Positions 8,516-17,004 are shown, counted from the stretch's first letter. The stretch: DNA of 64,000 nucleotides from AWTP1-13 sp963840075 (GCA_963840075.1 CAWIXS010000038.1:1-64000); one strand, 5' to 3'. Program-made: numbers and translations. The notes: generated by a model from the letters alone, not told the origin.

Positions 8516-9352
8516 TCAGTGGGAGAAGAGCGTCGGCACCGTCATGTGCCGGGCGATGTGGCGGGTGACGCCGCCGAACACCAGCTCGCGCATGCGCGAA
8601 TGGCCGTAGGCGCCCATCACCAGGAGATCGGCCCCCATGTCGGCGATGCGCGAGAGAATCTCGTCGCCGACGCTGATGTCGCCGGCAACCGAGGTGCGCA
8701 CCGTGGGCTTGATGCCGTGGCGGGCAAGCATCGCCGCGATCGTGGTATCCACGGCCGGTGCGTTGCCGCGACCTCCGGCCTCGGAGATTTCCAGGATCTG
8801 GACCTGCTCCGCCAGCTCGAGGATCGGCAGGGCGTCGAACACGGCACGCGCCGACTCGCGCGACGCCTTCCAGGCGATGACGACGTTGCGGCCGACCTCG
8901 GGGTAGCGGCCCACGTAGGGTACGACCAGCACCGGCCGGCCGCTGCCGATGGCGACGCGCTCGGCCACGTCCTGCAGGGGCGTCGCATTCCAGTCGGGAT
9001 CGGTCTGGCCGGCGACGATGAGATCGGCGGCGCGGCTGTGATCCATGACGACATCGACCGGATCGACGTGCTGGCCTTTTTCCACCCGCCATTCCGCCAC
9101 CAACGGCTGACCGGCGGTGAGGCGCGCAAAGGTGGCGGCGAGCTCCTCGGTCTCCTTCTGCTGGGCCGCGGCCACGGACCGCAGCACCTCTCCTCCGTAG
9201 GGCAAGGGGAGCGGCGGAGCCGGCACGGCGGCCTGGACGTGCAGGCCGGTGAGATGGGCGTTGTGGCGGGCCGCCAGCCGAACGGCAGGCTCCAGCACGG
9301 CCTCCGCGCGGCGCGTGTCGTTCAAGTGCACCAGAACGGTCTTGTAGGACAT
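8516..9352 (-). CDS. universal stress protein, two tandem Usp domains
   Basis: This 278-residue cytosolic protein is made of two Usp folds. The first begins YKTVLVHLNDTRRAEAVLEP and the second VVIAWKASRESARAVFDALP. The second contains VMGAYGHSRMRELVFGG, the G-x2-G-x9-G(S/T)-type ATP-binding loop, and ends TVPTLFSH. Tandem Usp proteins typically respond to starvation or low oxygen. The start at ATG 9352 is followed at once by the first beta strand, and longer frames upstream have no domain support. Transcription runs toward the hybrid kinase gene with 34 bases between them, so the two may form an operon. Confidence 0.9.
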   Translation of the reverse strand: MSYKTVLVHLNDTRRAEAVLEPAVRLAARHNAHLTGLHVQAAVPAPPLPLPYGGEVLRSVAAAQQKETEELAATFARLTAGQPLVAEWRVEKGQHVDPVDVVMDHSRAADLIVAGQTDPDWNATPLQDVAERVAIGSGRPVLVVPYVGRYPEVGRNVVIAWKASRESARAVFDALPILELAEQVQILEISEAGGRGNAPAVDTTIAAMLARHGIKPTVRTSVAGDISVGDEILSRIADMGADLLVMGAYGHSRMRELVFGGVTRHIARHMTVPTLFSH

Positions 9353-9606
9353 GGGGGGTAGAACCTCGGTTGGCTGGACGGTCAACGCAAAGTTGACCGG
9401 CACCATTCGGGCTGCATTGACGCCTGTCAACCGTGGAGGAGGCGGGGGGCTGAGGCAGGGCCCCTCGCCTCCGCGCTGCGATCCCCTCGTCACCGTTGTG
9501 CCGTGGGGCCTGCCCCTTCTCCCGGGCTTGATCGGCGTCAATGGCAGGCGTCGCCGCCGGCGGCATGGTTCATGCGATTTTGCACGATTTCGGAGCGGAG
9601 GATGCC

Positions 9607-10053
9607 ATGACGAGGGCCGAGCACAGATCGCGGTGGACCGCCTTGAAGGAGGCCGCCGACGCGTCATCGCTGTTTTGCACGTGGTGGCGGCGCCGCGGCG
9701 AGCTCGACGCCATGGATCGCCGCGAGCTGGAGCATATCGCCGGTGACCTCGGCATGACCGGGGCGGAGCTGAAGAAATTGGCCGCGCACGGGCCCCATGC
9801 GGCCGACCAGCTGAAGGAGCGCATGCGTGTCATGGGCATCACCGGGGCGGACGTGGAGCAGGCCGCCCATGGACTGACGCGGGATCTGGAGCGGACGTGC
9901 ACCCTCTGCCAGGAGAAAGGACGCTGCGGAAGGGATCTGGCGCGGCAACCCGATAATCCCGCCTGGCGGGGCTACTGCCCGAACGCCATCGCCCTGACCG
10001 CCGTCGGGAACGCGGGCCACCACGCCTCGGACGGCTGTCGCAGGGTGGACTAG
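9607..10053 (+). CDS. DUF6455-type protein with C-terminal cysteine cluster
   Basis: This small soluble protein of 148 residues has a helical N-terminal half (ELDAMDRRELEHIAGDLGMT, then AELKKLAAHGPHAADQLKER). A C-terminal segment follows with CTLCQEKGRCGRDLA and a later WRGYCPNA, giving a four-cysteine arrangement suited to metal binding. The family, widespread beside redox genes in Rhizobiales, has no established reaction. The ATG at 9607 is chosen because GGAGG lies just upstream. It is divergent from the Usp gene and is followed by a cytochrome c gene on the same strand. Confidence 0.7.
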   Translation: MTRAEHRSRWTALKEAADASSLFCTWWRRRGELDAMDRRELEHIAGDLGMTGAELKKLAAHGPHAADQLKERMRVMGITGADVEQAAHGLTRDLERTCTLCQEKGRCGRDLARQPDNPAWRGYCPNAIALTAVGNAGHHASDGCRRVD

Positions 10054-10113
10054 GTGATAGCCGCAATCCACCGCTTCTCAGTGCACCCAGAGGCTCGGCA
10101 GGCGAGAGTGCCA

Positions 10114-10491
10114 ATGAACCCAAGGCCCGCCGCAACGGCCCTCTGCGCCCTTCTCTGGGCCTTCCTCTGGGCCCTCCTCTGTGCCGCCCTCCTCGTGCCG
10201 CCCGCCGCAGCGGCGGAGCGGCCGATCGAGCGCGGGCGCGCCATCGCCCAGGCCAGATGCGCGAGTTGCCACGCCATCGGGACCAAGGGCAAGAGCCCGA
10301 TGTCCGAGGCTCCCCCGTTTCGCGAGCTGCCCAAGCGCTATCCCGTCGAGCACCTGGCCGAGGCGCTCGCGGAAGGCATCGTCGTTGGCCACCCGGCGAT
10401 GCCGCAGTTCGTCTTCGACCCGCCGGAGATCGACGCCCTGCTGAGCTACCTGCGCAGCCTCGCACCGCGCCCCCGCTCGCAGAAACGCTGA
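10114..10491 (+). CDS. small class I cytochrome c, exported
   Basis: The 125-residue precursor has a Sec signal peptide: MNPRPAATALCALLWAFLWA leads into a hydrophobic core, with cleavage likely after PPAAAA. The mature part has a single haem site CASCH near residue 50, a proline-rich region, and a distal Met candidate in GHPAMPQF preceding the C-terminal helix IDALLSYLRSL. This is a monohaem electron carrier of the periplasm. An upstream in-frame start at 10054 would only add residues before the signal. It follows the DUF6455 gene closely and may share its transcript. Confidence 0.88.
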   Translation: MNPRPAATALCALLWAFLWALLCAALLVPPAAAAERPIERGRAIAQARCASCHAIGTKGKSPMSEAPPFRELPKRYPVEHLAEALAEGIVVGHPAMPQFVFDPPEIDALLSYLRSLAPRPRSQKR

Positions 10492-10536
10492 GATCACCCG
10501 GGGGTCGCAATCCGCCCGGCCAAACCGGCGGGCCGG

Positions 10537-11286
10537 CTATCCGTGCCGTTGCTCCTCGGCGCTCGTCTCGGCGGGCTCGGCGTCGGGCTGGGGCAGCGTT
10601 GTGGCATCCTCCTCCGCCTCGGCGCGGCGCGCCGGCGGCTCCAGCATGATGTCGCCGATGTCCGGCTGCGGTCCGAGGCCCGGGATGGTCTCCGCGGTCG
10701 GAAGCAGGGTGCCCGCCTTCTCGATCGTCTTGCGCTGATCGGCCTTCTCGCGCTCCAGGCGCTGGGCGGCCCTCTTGACCTCGGTGTCGAGGTCGACCTG
10801 CGAGCACAGCCCGAGCGCGACGGGGTCCTGCGGCGTCAGGTTGGCCGAGTTCCAGTGCGTACGGTCGCGGATGGCGGTGATGGTCGGTTTGGTGGTGCCG
10901 ACCAGGCGCATGATCTGGCTGTCCTTGAGCTCGGGGTGGTTGCGCAGGAGCCACAGCACGGCGTTGGGCCGGTCCTGGCGGCGCGAGACCGGCGTATAGC
11001 GCGGGCCCGGCTTGGTCTTGACCTCGGGGATGTCGACCTTGCTCTCGGCGAGCTCCAGGCGGTGGTCCGGGTCCTCCTCCGCGCGCTTGATCTCCTCGCG
11101 CGTGAGCTGCCCGCTCGAGATCGGGTCGAGGCCCTTGATGCCGTGCGCCACGTCGCCGTCGGCGATGCCCTTCACCTCGAGCACGTGCAGGCCGCAGAAC
11201 TCGGCGATCTGCTCGAACGACAGCGAGGTGTTCTCCACCAGCCAGACGGCGGTGGCCTTCGGCATCAGGGGCTTGTGCTGGCTCAT
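10537..11286 (-). CDS. trcR: TrcR/DUF1013 cell cycle transcriptional regulator
   Basis: The product is a 249-residue protein of the alphaproteobacteria-specific DUF1013 family. The N-terminus MSQHKPLMPKATAVWLVENT leads into a predicted helix-turn-helix (LSFEQIAEFCGLHVLEVKGI). A second such unit follows: AVLWLLRNHPELKDSQIMRL with TTKPTITAIRDRTHW. The C-terminal 80 residues are acidic and disordered. Members act as transcriptional regulators tied to the cell cycle in Caulobacter and relatives. The ATG at 11286 matches the conserved start, and nine residues further upstream are probably not translated. It stands alone, convergent with the cytochrome c gene. Confidence 0.88.
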   Translation of the reverse strand: MSQHKPLMPKATAVWLVENTSLSFEQIAEFCGLHVLEVKGIADGDVAHGIKGLDPISSGQLTREEIKRAEEDPDHRLELAESKVDIPEVKTKPGPRYTPVSRRQDRPNAVLWLLRNHPELKDSQIMRLVGTTKPTITAIRDRTHWNSANLTPQDPVALGLCSQVDLDTEVKRAAQRLEREKADQRKTIEKAGTLLPTAETIPGLGPQPDIGDIMLEPPARRAEAEEDATTLPQPDAEPAETSAEEQRHG

Positions 11287-11596
11287 GGGAAGACCCTTCC
11301 GTGAGACCGGCATTGGAGCTTCTGTCCAATGCAGGCCGATGGGCGACGCGTGTCAGGGAACGGCAGCTTATAGCCCACCGGTACTTGGGCGTGCAACCGT
11401 GTGCGGATGCACAAAAGTTGCGCATGCCTGAGCGGTGCTGCAGCGCGATGTCGGGTCTCTCAGCTCAGGCGCGGCTCCAGCTATGCCGCGACAATACGGG
11501 CTTCAGCGTGGACATCAGCGCTTGTTGCTGTGCAAACTCAAAGCGACTATTTTTGCGGCGCAGAATGAGTGCGGATTGGCCAGAAGGGCGCTGGGG
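11287..11596. other. divergent intergenic region between trcR and MaoC gene
   Basis: These 310 bases separate two divergently transcribed genes and must hold both promoters. Composition drops in GC near 11500-11560 (CAAACTCAAAGCGACTATTTT). Short open frames here have no codon bias or domain. No clear -10/-35 pair, riboswitch or terminator was recognised. Confidence 0.5.
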
Positions 11597-12046
11597 ATGA
11601 ACGTAGCGTTGCGACAGGTTTACGCCTTCGAGGACCTCGAACCGGGCATGGAGGCGAGCCTCGCCAGGACAGTGACCGCGGCCGATATCCTCACGTTCTC
11701 GGAGATCACGGGCGACAAGAACCCCGTTCACCTCGATCGGGAGTTCGCCGCCAAGACCATGTTCAAGGAGCCGATCGCGCACGGCATGCTGACGGCGAGC
11801 TACATCTCGGCCGTATTTGGCTCGGAGCTGCCGGGGCCCGGCGCCATCTACGTGTCCCAGACGCTGAACTTCCGCGCCCCCGTCAGGGTCGGCGACCGGG
11901 TGGTGGCCAAGGTCCGGGTGGTGGAGCTCTACCCCGCCAAGCGCCGCGTCCGCTTCGACTGCACCTGCGGGGTCGACGGCAAGTCGGTGCTGGAAGGCGA
12001 GGCGGTGCTGATGGTGCCGGCCCGCCCCGCCATCGGGGCGGCGTAA
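11597..12046 (+). CDS. MaoC-like (R)-specific enoyl-CoA hydratase
   Basis: This 149-residue single hot-dog domain protein hydrates trans-2-enoyl-CoA to the (R)-3-hydroxyacyl-CoA, as PhaJ does, supplying PHA or lipid synthesis. The catalytic block ITGDKNPVHLDREFA carries the Asp and His of the hydratase 2 motif, followed by IAHGMLTASYISAVFG. The tail contains RVRFDCTCGVDGKSVLEGEA. The ATG at 11597 starts the conserved N-terminus, and an upstream frame reaching 11435 lacks similarity. It is monocistronic by spacing. It could also act as a short-chain hydratase in degradation. Confidence 0.87.
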   Translation: MNVALRQVYAFEDLEPGMEASLARTVTAADILTFSEITGDKNPVHLDREFAAKTMFKEPIAHGMLTASYISAVFGSELPGPGAIYVSQTLNFRAPVRVGDRVVAKVRVVELYPAKRRVRFDCTCGVDGKSVLEGEAVLMVPARPAIGAA

Positions 12047-12369
12047 GCCCTGCCGCCCCAGGAGCGCGTGGCGGGCGTTCTGGGACGGAGGTAGGCCCCC
12101 GATAGTTGCGCTGCAGCACTGTGGCATGACCCGCGACGGTTGCGGCTCGAAATGCTGCCGTCCCTGCAAGCAAGCAGCCGCCAGCTTCATCGCGTGCCAA
12201 TCAGGACAATAGCGCTGCGTTCGATCATTGCCGACCGGCATGTGACACGGTGACCTGCAAGCCCTCCGATTGATGAAGATCAATATCCCCGGCTCGCCGA
12301 AGGGTGTACGCATGTCCAAGCCGGCCCCGATTGCGCAACGGCGGCGAAACGGCAAGGGGGAGGACTGTC
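12047..12369. other. intergenic region before the haem-protein operon
   Basis: These 323 bases carry no credible coding frame. A GC-poorer patch, ATTGATGAAGATCAATATCC, near 12269-12288 contains the inverted repeat TTGAT/ATCAA. It lies about 80-100 bases before the next start codon, where an operator or FNR/CRP-type site (TTGAT-N4-ATCAA, the FNR consensus) would be expected. GGGGGAGGA is the ribosome binding site for the next gene. Confidence 0.5.
12269..12285. promoter_or_regulatory. FNR/FixK-type binding site candidate
   Basis: TTGAT-GAAG-ATCAA (12271-12284) is a perfect dyad matching the FNR/FixK core TTGAT-N4-ATCAA. It is centred about 92 bases upstream of the haem-protein start codon. 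FNR/FixK regulators switch respiratory genes under low oxygen in alphaproteobacteria. The downstream genes encode a putative periplasmic haem protein and a membrane partner, consistent with such control. The assignment rests on the motif alone. No FNR/FixK gene lies in this window. Confidence 0.5.
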
Positions 12370-13788
12370 ATGAAGAAGGTACTGCTCTATCTCGCCGTCG
12401 CCATCTTCCTTGGCGCGCTCGGCCTGTCGTGGCTGACCCACGGCACGGGGGTCGTCAGCAACGACATCGCGCGCAACATCTACATCCCGAAAGAGCTGAC
12501 GATGCCGTTGCAGGTGAAAGCCGCCTACAACGGGCGCGACATGTTCTTTCGGTATCGGTGGCCGGCAAAGCAGCCGTCGATCTATCACGACATGCTGAAG
12601 TTCGACGGCGGCAAATGGGTGCGCTACGGCGCCAGCGTGGCAGGGCCTCAGCCGCAAGGCATCTACGAGGACCGCGTCACCATGCTGGTGGACGATGGCA
12701 GCGTCCCGGAGTTCGCAAGATACGGCGGCTACGTCGCGGTCGGCGACCGCATGCGCTTCTTCACCAACGAGGCCAAACCCGATGAGGTCAAGGCCCACCC
12801 GTATCTGGGTCAGAAGCGCAAACAGACCGAGGTGGGCAAGTACCTGCCGGCAACGCGAAGCAATATCGACGACTGGGCTTCGGTCGTGCCGGAGGCGCAG
12901 CTCGCGGCCCTGCGCAAGGCCGGCTACTTCCTGGACCTTTGGCATTGGCGGGCGCACAGGTCGAGCCCAATCGACGCCTCGGACGACCAGCACGTGTTCG
13001 AGTTGCGCGGCAGCGACGCCGGACGCGGTCCCTTCGGCGACAACTGGGACCCCGAGAAGCGCCAGCCCCGCTTCATGCTCGACCCCGCGAAGACCGGTCG
13101 CCGCTCCATCGATTGGACCGACCTCATCCAACGCAAGCTCGGCTTCGACGACGTCTACTTCATCAGCGAGAGCACGGCGGCACCCTTCGATGCCAGCCAT
13201 GCGTGGAAGGACGGCGACACCATTCCGCGCCGGCTGCTGCGGTCGCCTGACGGGTCGCACGGCGACATCAAGGTCGTGGGCAAGGCTCGCTGGCGCGACG
13301 GCTATTGGGACGTCACCCTGACCCGGGCGATGGATACCGGCAACCCGGCCGACGACAAGATCCTGGTCGACGGGCGAGTCTACAATCTTGCCTTCGCTGT
13401 CCACCGCGATGCGCTCGGCAGCCGCTGGCACTACGTCTCGCTGCCAGTGACCCTGGGCCTCGGACGCGGCGCGGAGCTGATGGCCGCTCGCTTCGAAGGC
13501 GACGCGCCGCAATGGGAGCAGCCATGGCTCAACGCGGTCCTGTTCTATCCAGGGCAAGTGAGCTGGCCGCACCTCAACAGCGCCAAACATGCCGGGGCCG
13601 ACAAGATCAAGCAGGGCGTTCCGGTCAAATTCCGCCACAGCGAAATCCAGCTCGCTCATTACGGCATCGAGGGAGAATTCACGGAGGCCATAAAGTGGCA
13701 GTGGTTCCTCACGCTGGTCGCTGGGGTGCTGCTGATAGTCGGCTTCGGTTTCGCTCTCAACGGTTTGTTCGCTCGCAAGGGGGTCTGA
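12370..13788 (+). CDS. ethylbenzene dehydrogenase-like haem-binding protein
   Basis: The 472-residue protein has an N-terminal hydrophobic segment (MKKVLLYLAVAIFLGALGLS) that is a signal anchor. The bulk is the immunoglobulin-like haem-b domain seen in gamma subunits of DMSO-reductase-family enzymes (ethylbenzene dehydrogenase) and in related cytochromes. Recognisable parts are WHWRAHRSSPIDASDDQHV, SWPHLNSAKHAGA and the C-terminal membrane helix WFLTLVAGVLLIVGFGFALN. It is anchored at both ends with the domain in the periplasm. No molybdenum catalytic subunit or iron-sulfur subunit lies nearby, so it probably works as a stand-alone electron carrier. A strong Shine-Dalgarno (GGGGGAGGA) supports the start. 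It is followed after one base by a membrane protein gene. Confidence 0.75.
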   Translation: MKKVLLYLAVAIFLGALGLSWLTHGTGVVSNDIARNIYIPKELTMPLQVKAAYNGRDMFFRYRWPAKQPSIYHDMLKFDGGKWVRYGASVAGPQPQGIYEDRVTMLVDDGSVPEFARYGGYVAVGDRMRFFTNEAKPDEVKAHPYLGQKRKQTEVGKYLPATRSNIDDWASVVPEAQLAALRKAGYFLDLWHWRAHRSSPIDASDDQHVFELRGSDAGRGPFGDNWDPEKRQPRFMLDPAKTGRRSIDWTDLIQRKLGFDDVYFISESTAAPFDASHAWKDGDTIPRRLLRSPDGSHGDIKVVGKARWRDGYWDVTLTRAMDTGNPADDKILVDGRVYNLAFAVHRDALGSRWHYVSLPVTLGLGRGAELMAARFEGDAPQWEQPWLNAVLFYPGQVSWPHLNSAKHAGADKIKQGVPVKFRHSEIQLAHYGIEGEFTEAIKWQWFLTLVAGVLLIVGFGFALNGLFARKGV

Positions 13789-13789
13789 C

Positions 13790-14344
13790 ATGGCTGCCTA
13801 TCACTCGGTCCTTGTCCACTTTCCGATCGCTCTCTTGATGACGGCAACACTGGCGATCCTGGTGCGCGCCGTCTCTGCCGGTCCGCTTGCCCAGGCCGTC
13901 GACCGGGCCCTCGTTCCACTGATGGCGGTTGGGCTGCTCACCGGCATTGTTGCCTATGTGGTCGGACTTCTGGTGTGGCCGTGGGAGGCCATCTCGTCGA
14001 CGCCGCTGGGCCGCAACCATATGCTGGTGGCCACATGGACGCTTGCGTATTGGGCCCTCCTGCTGGCGACCCGCTGGATCCGGGGCGAGGCCGTCTGGCA
14101 GGGTCCCATGCGATGGATCATGGCCGGGCTGGCAATCCTGGGCAGCGGCCTGCTCGGCATCACCGGGACCCTCGGCGGTCACTTGGTGGGCATCTATACC
14201 GAGGTGTCCGAGCTCCTGCGTTTGCTTGGCTGGGAGGTCTATACGACCTACTATGTGCCGAACATCACGCTCGCAGCGATCCTTGTCGCGGCAGCCGCAC
14301 TGACGGCGATCGGCATCCTCGGTCGGCGCCGACCGGGAATATAG
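13790..14344 (+). CDS. DUF2231-like integral membrane protein, partner of haem protein
   Basis: This 184-residue protein has four or five transmembrane helices. The N-terminus YHSVLVHFPIALLM resembles the conserved HFP-IAL motif of DUF2231 membrane proteins. Histidines in helices (HFPIALL, RNHMLVA, GGHLVGIYTEV) are suitably placed to ligate haem b, so a cytochrome b-like function is conceivable. The start is one base past the stop of the upstream haem-domain gene, so the two are translationally coupled and probably form one membrane redox unit. The family assignment is moderate and the redox role is an inference. Confidence 0.65.
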   Translation: MAAYHSVLVHFPIALLMTATLAILVRAVSAGPLAQAVDRALVPLMAVGLLTGIVAYVVGLLVWPWEAISSTPLGRNHMLVATWTLAYWALLLATRWIRGEAVWQGPMRWIMAGLAILGSGLLGITGTLGGHLVGIYTEVSELLRLLGWEVYTTYYVPNITLAAILVAAAALTAIGILGRRRPGI

Positions 14345-14357
14345 GCGTCGGACTCCC

Positions 14358-15066
14358 TCATGAGCCCGGCGTATCCGCGCAACCCGCCCGAGGACTGTCC
14401 GCATAGGGTAGGCGCTTGGGCAGGAAGGCGACGGGAAGCCACCAGTCGGAGCCGAACGCCTTCACACCGCGCGAGGCTTCCTGGTAGCCGTGGCGCTCGA
14501 AGCAAGGCGACGGCGTTGATGGTGGTGCCGGTGCCGAGCTGGTCGAACCCGAGCGCCAGGCACTCGCCTCCGACCGGGGCAAACGGTGTCGCGATGCGCT
14601 CGGCCTCCACCGCGGCGCCGCCCTGGAACCAGGTGAAGGTGTAGCTGCCGTCCGCCTTGCGCTTCGGACGCAGCAGCGCGCCGAACAGAAGCGGACAGAA
14701 ATCGCCCACGCCCATCGTGAAGCGGCCGATCTTGGCGACCTTCTGGGCCATCCGCCGTGCAGGGTGAGCGCGTTGCTCCGTGTGGCCAAGCAAGGCCGGA
14801 GGCTGCATCTGTCCGGCGATCGCGCCGGGCCAGCCGGCCGAGTCAGACCTTGAAATCCGATGGCCCGGTGGGCGCGCCGTCGCCGAGGTGCCCACCGGCA
14901 ATGCGAAACGTGCTGCGGGCGCTTGGCAACATAGCTGTCGTTCATGCCGAGCGGCGCGAGCAGCCGCTCCTTGAGCAGCGTCTCGAAGTCCCTCCCGCTG
15001 CGCCTGGCGAGCGCCCAGGAGAGCACCATCATCGTGATCTGGCGGCCCTCGAAGGACGGCACGATG
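14358..15066 (-). pseudogene. composite relic: acetyltransferase 3' duplicate and serine-hydrolase fragment
   Basis: Three broken pieces lie here. At 14358-14560 one frame reads ERHGYQEASRGVKAFGSDWW, a near-copy of the C-terminus of the GNAT gene downstream at 15120. At about 14546-14765 a second frame reads VGDFCPLLFGALLRPKRKAD, unrecognised. At about 14870-15066 a third reads FEGRQITMMVLSWALARRSG and then LLAPLGMNDSY. The last is the helical region of class C beta-lactamase/serine-hydrolase proteins, without its SxxK site. No intact frame spans them. A local duplication followed by decay explains the first part. Confidence 0.7.
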
Positions 15067-15119
15067 GTTCCGGGCGGAAGCAGCCTGGCGATGGGATGCC
15101 TGGAGGGCCCGCCGAAGCT

Positions 15120-15680
15120 TTAGGCGGGCCTTTGCCCTGCAGCCCCCTCCGCCTGACGCTCGGGGCGCGCCACGCGCTTGCGCAGGAAGGCGACCGGCAG
15201 CCAGCAGTCCGGCCCGAACGCCTTCACGCCGCGCGAGGCCTCCTGGTAGCCGTGGCGCTCGAAGAAGGGCACGGCGTTGATGGTGGTGCTGGTGCCGAGC
15301 TGGTCGAACCCGGAGCGCACGGCCCTCGCCTCCACCTCGGCCAGGAGGCGGCCGCCGAAACCGAGCCGCACGAACAGGGGGTGCACGAACACGGAGGTGA
15401 TGCGCGCGGTCTCGCCGTCGTCGCCGTTGACCTGCAAGGCGGCGGTGCCGACCAGCTGGCCTGCGATGAAGCCCCCGTAGACCTCCTCGGCGAGGAGGCA
15501 GTCGCTGTAGGCGGGCGAGCCGACGAAGGCGAGGAACGCGGCGATCTCGGCGTCGCTCAGGGCATCCCCTGACTGGGAGCGCATCGACCGGGCGTGCAGG
15601 TGGCGCACGTTGGAATGATCGTCGAGACCGAGCCGCCGGATGTCCAGAGCTTTCCAGGCCGGTTCGCAGGAAGCGGTCAT
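15120..15680 (-). CDS. GNAT-family N-acetyltransferase
   Basis: This cytosolic enzyme of 186 residues transfers an acetyl group from acetyl-CoA to an unknown amine. The acetyl-CoA-binding motif A is visible as ITSVFVHPLFVRLGFGGRLL (R-x-x-G-x-G/A type), with the preceding strand GTAALQVNGDDGETARI. The C-terminal motif B segment is TINAVPFFERHGYQEASRG. The ATG at 15680 is used, with 47 bases between it and the DUF2865 gene upstream. A hairpin GGCCCGCC/GGCGGGCC (15106-15130) encloses the stop codon. The 3' end is duplicated in degenerate form 700 bases away. Confidence 0.85.
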   Translation of the reverse strand: MTASCEPAWKALDIRRLGLDDHSNVRHLHARSMRSQSGDALSDAEIAAFLAFVGSPAYSDCLLAEEVYGGFIAGQLVGTAALQVNGDDGETARITSVFVHPLFVRLGFGGRLLAEVEARAVRSGFDQLGTSTTINAVPFFERHGYQEASRGVKAFGPDCWLPVAFLRKRVARPERQAEGAAGQRPA

Positions 15681-15727
15681 GCGCGTCACTCGCCCGCACG
15701 GCTCCCGCAGCCGGCCGGGTCCTCGGG

Positions 15728-16861
15728 CTATTTCTTGGCGCCGATGCGCACACCGGACGCGGGCGGCGGCTCCTTCGGGGCAGGGACCTCGGCCTTCTTC
15801 TTCTCCGGAGTCTTCTCCAAGAGCTCCTGGTTGAACTCCGCCTGCTTGCACGAGCAGCCGTTCACGAACTCCTTGCGGTAGCGGAACGCCGTCTTGAGCG
15901 ACGTGTAGGGCAGATTGCCGCCGAACGACTGCATCTGCTCGACCGACCCGCCGGGGTTCTGGTGAAAGTAGAGCTCGGCCGGCGCCGCGCATTGCGACTG
16001 GCACACCTGGGCGTCGCGCTCGAAGTGGTTGGGCAGCGTCGAGAAGCTGACCGGGAAGTAGTAGCCGTCGCAGAGCCGTACGCACAAGGTGCGGTAGGTG
16101 GCGAACGGCAGGTTGCCGAACTGGTTCGCCGGTCCGCGCCGGTCGGACTCCTCGCCGCCGAACAGCATGGCGAACGGATTGCTCGCCGTGTCGCGCTTGT
16201 TGGCCTCGCGCTCGTACTGTGCGCCGCAGCCGTTGCGTGCCAGCTCGCGGATGATCTCGTCCTGCATCGAGCGGTCGCCGGTGCCCATGATCTGCTTGCG
16301 CTGGCGCTCGAGATCGGCCAGCCGGTGGCGTGCGCCCTCCACCTCGTCGTTGAGCTGGATGCAGGCGCTGGTCTGCCGCAAGGACTTGACGAAGAGGAAC
16401 TGGTCCCAGCATCCGGCGCGCTCCAGCCGGATGCTGGCGGTGCGGTGTGTGCGCTCCAGATCGCGCATGTCGGCCTCGATCTTGGGCAGCAGCTCGCGCC
16501 CGCGTCCGGTGCCGTGAGTCTCGGCCACCAGCCGCTGCTCGAGCTGCTGACAGATGCTGTTCGGACCGCGCGGACCGAACGCGGACGGCCCTTGCGTGTT
16601 GGGGGGCGGCAGCTTCTCGAATTGACCGGGAGGCGGCTGGCGCCCGGGCGGCTGCTTGCCGGGTTGCAGCGGCGGCAGCTGGCCCGGCGGTGGCTGGTTC
16701 GGCGGCGGCTGGCCGGATGGCGGCTGGCGCATCGGCTCGCGCGGGACGGGCGGGTCTTTGTCCTTGGCCCAGGGCCACCACTGCGCCGACGCATCGCCGA
16801 GCGAGGCCACGACGCCGGCCGTGAGGCAGAGCGCAACGATGGCAAGCGTCCGGGTGCGCAA
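15728..16861 (-). CDS. DUF2865 domain protein, exported, proline-rich
   Basis: The predicted precursor of 377 residues starts at a TTG preceded by GAGAGGGAC, and an ATG at 16945 is the longer alternative. The signal peptide LRTRTLAIVALCLTAGVV is cleaved near ASA. A 60-residue proline/glutamine-rich linker with repeated QPPPGQ units follows. A coiled region (LADLERQRKQIMG) and then the DUF2865 core come next: YRTLCVRLCDGYYFPVSFST, CQSQCAAPAELYFH, and LKTAFRYRKEFVNGCSCK with conserved cysteines. The C-terminus is Lys/Pro rich. DUF2865 proteins are periplasmic or envelope proteins of Rhizobiales without a known reaction. Disulfides are likely. Confidence 0.8.
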   Translation of the reverse strand: MRTRTLAIVALCLTAGVVASLGDASAQWWPWAKDKDPPVPREPMRQPPSGQPPPNQPPPGQLPPLQPGKQPPGRQPPPGQFEKLPPPNTQGPSAFGPRGPNSICQQLEQRLVAETHGTGRGRELLPKIEADMRDLERTHRTASIRLERAGCWDQFLFVKSLRQTSACIQLNDEVEGARHRLADLERQRKQIMGTGDRSMQDEIIRELARNGCGAQYEREANKRDTASNPFAMLFGGEESDRRGPANQFGNLPFATYRTLCVRLCDGYYFPVSFSTLPNHFERDAQVCQSQCAAPAELYFHQNPGGSVEQMQSFGGNLPYTSLKTAFRYRKEFVNGCSCKQAEFNQELLEKTPEKKKAEVPAPKEPPPASGVRIGAKK

Positions 16862-17004
16862 TGCAGGTCCCTCTCTACCCCGTGAAAGTGCCCGGCCGAC
16901 GGGCGGTTGCCGAATGGCCGATTCCCGCGCACTTTTCCGGTGCAATTATGGGATTGTTGCGGCAGGGGGTCAACGCGAAGCCGCGCCGTGCGCCGGGGGC
17001 GTGC

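Noticed and set aside
15106..15130. Rho-independent terminator of the GNAT gene
   Set aside because: The stem is perfect but the T-run lies on the other strand and the stop codon is inside the loop, so the terminator call is not made.
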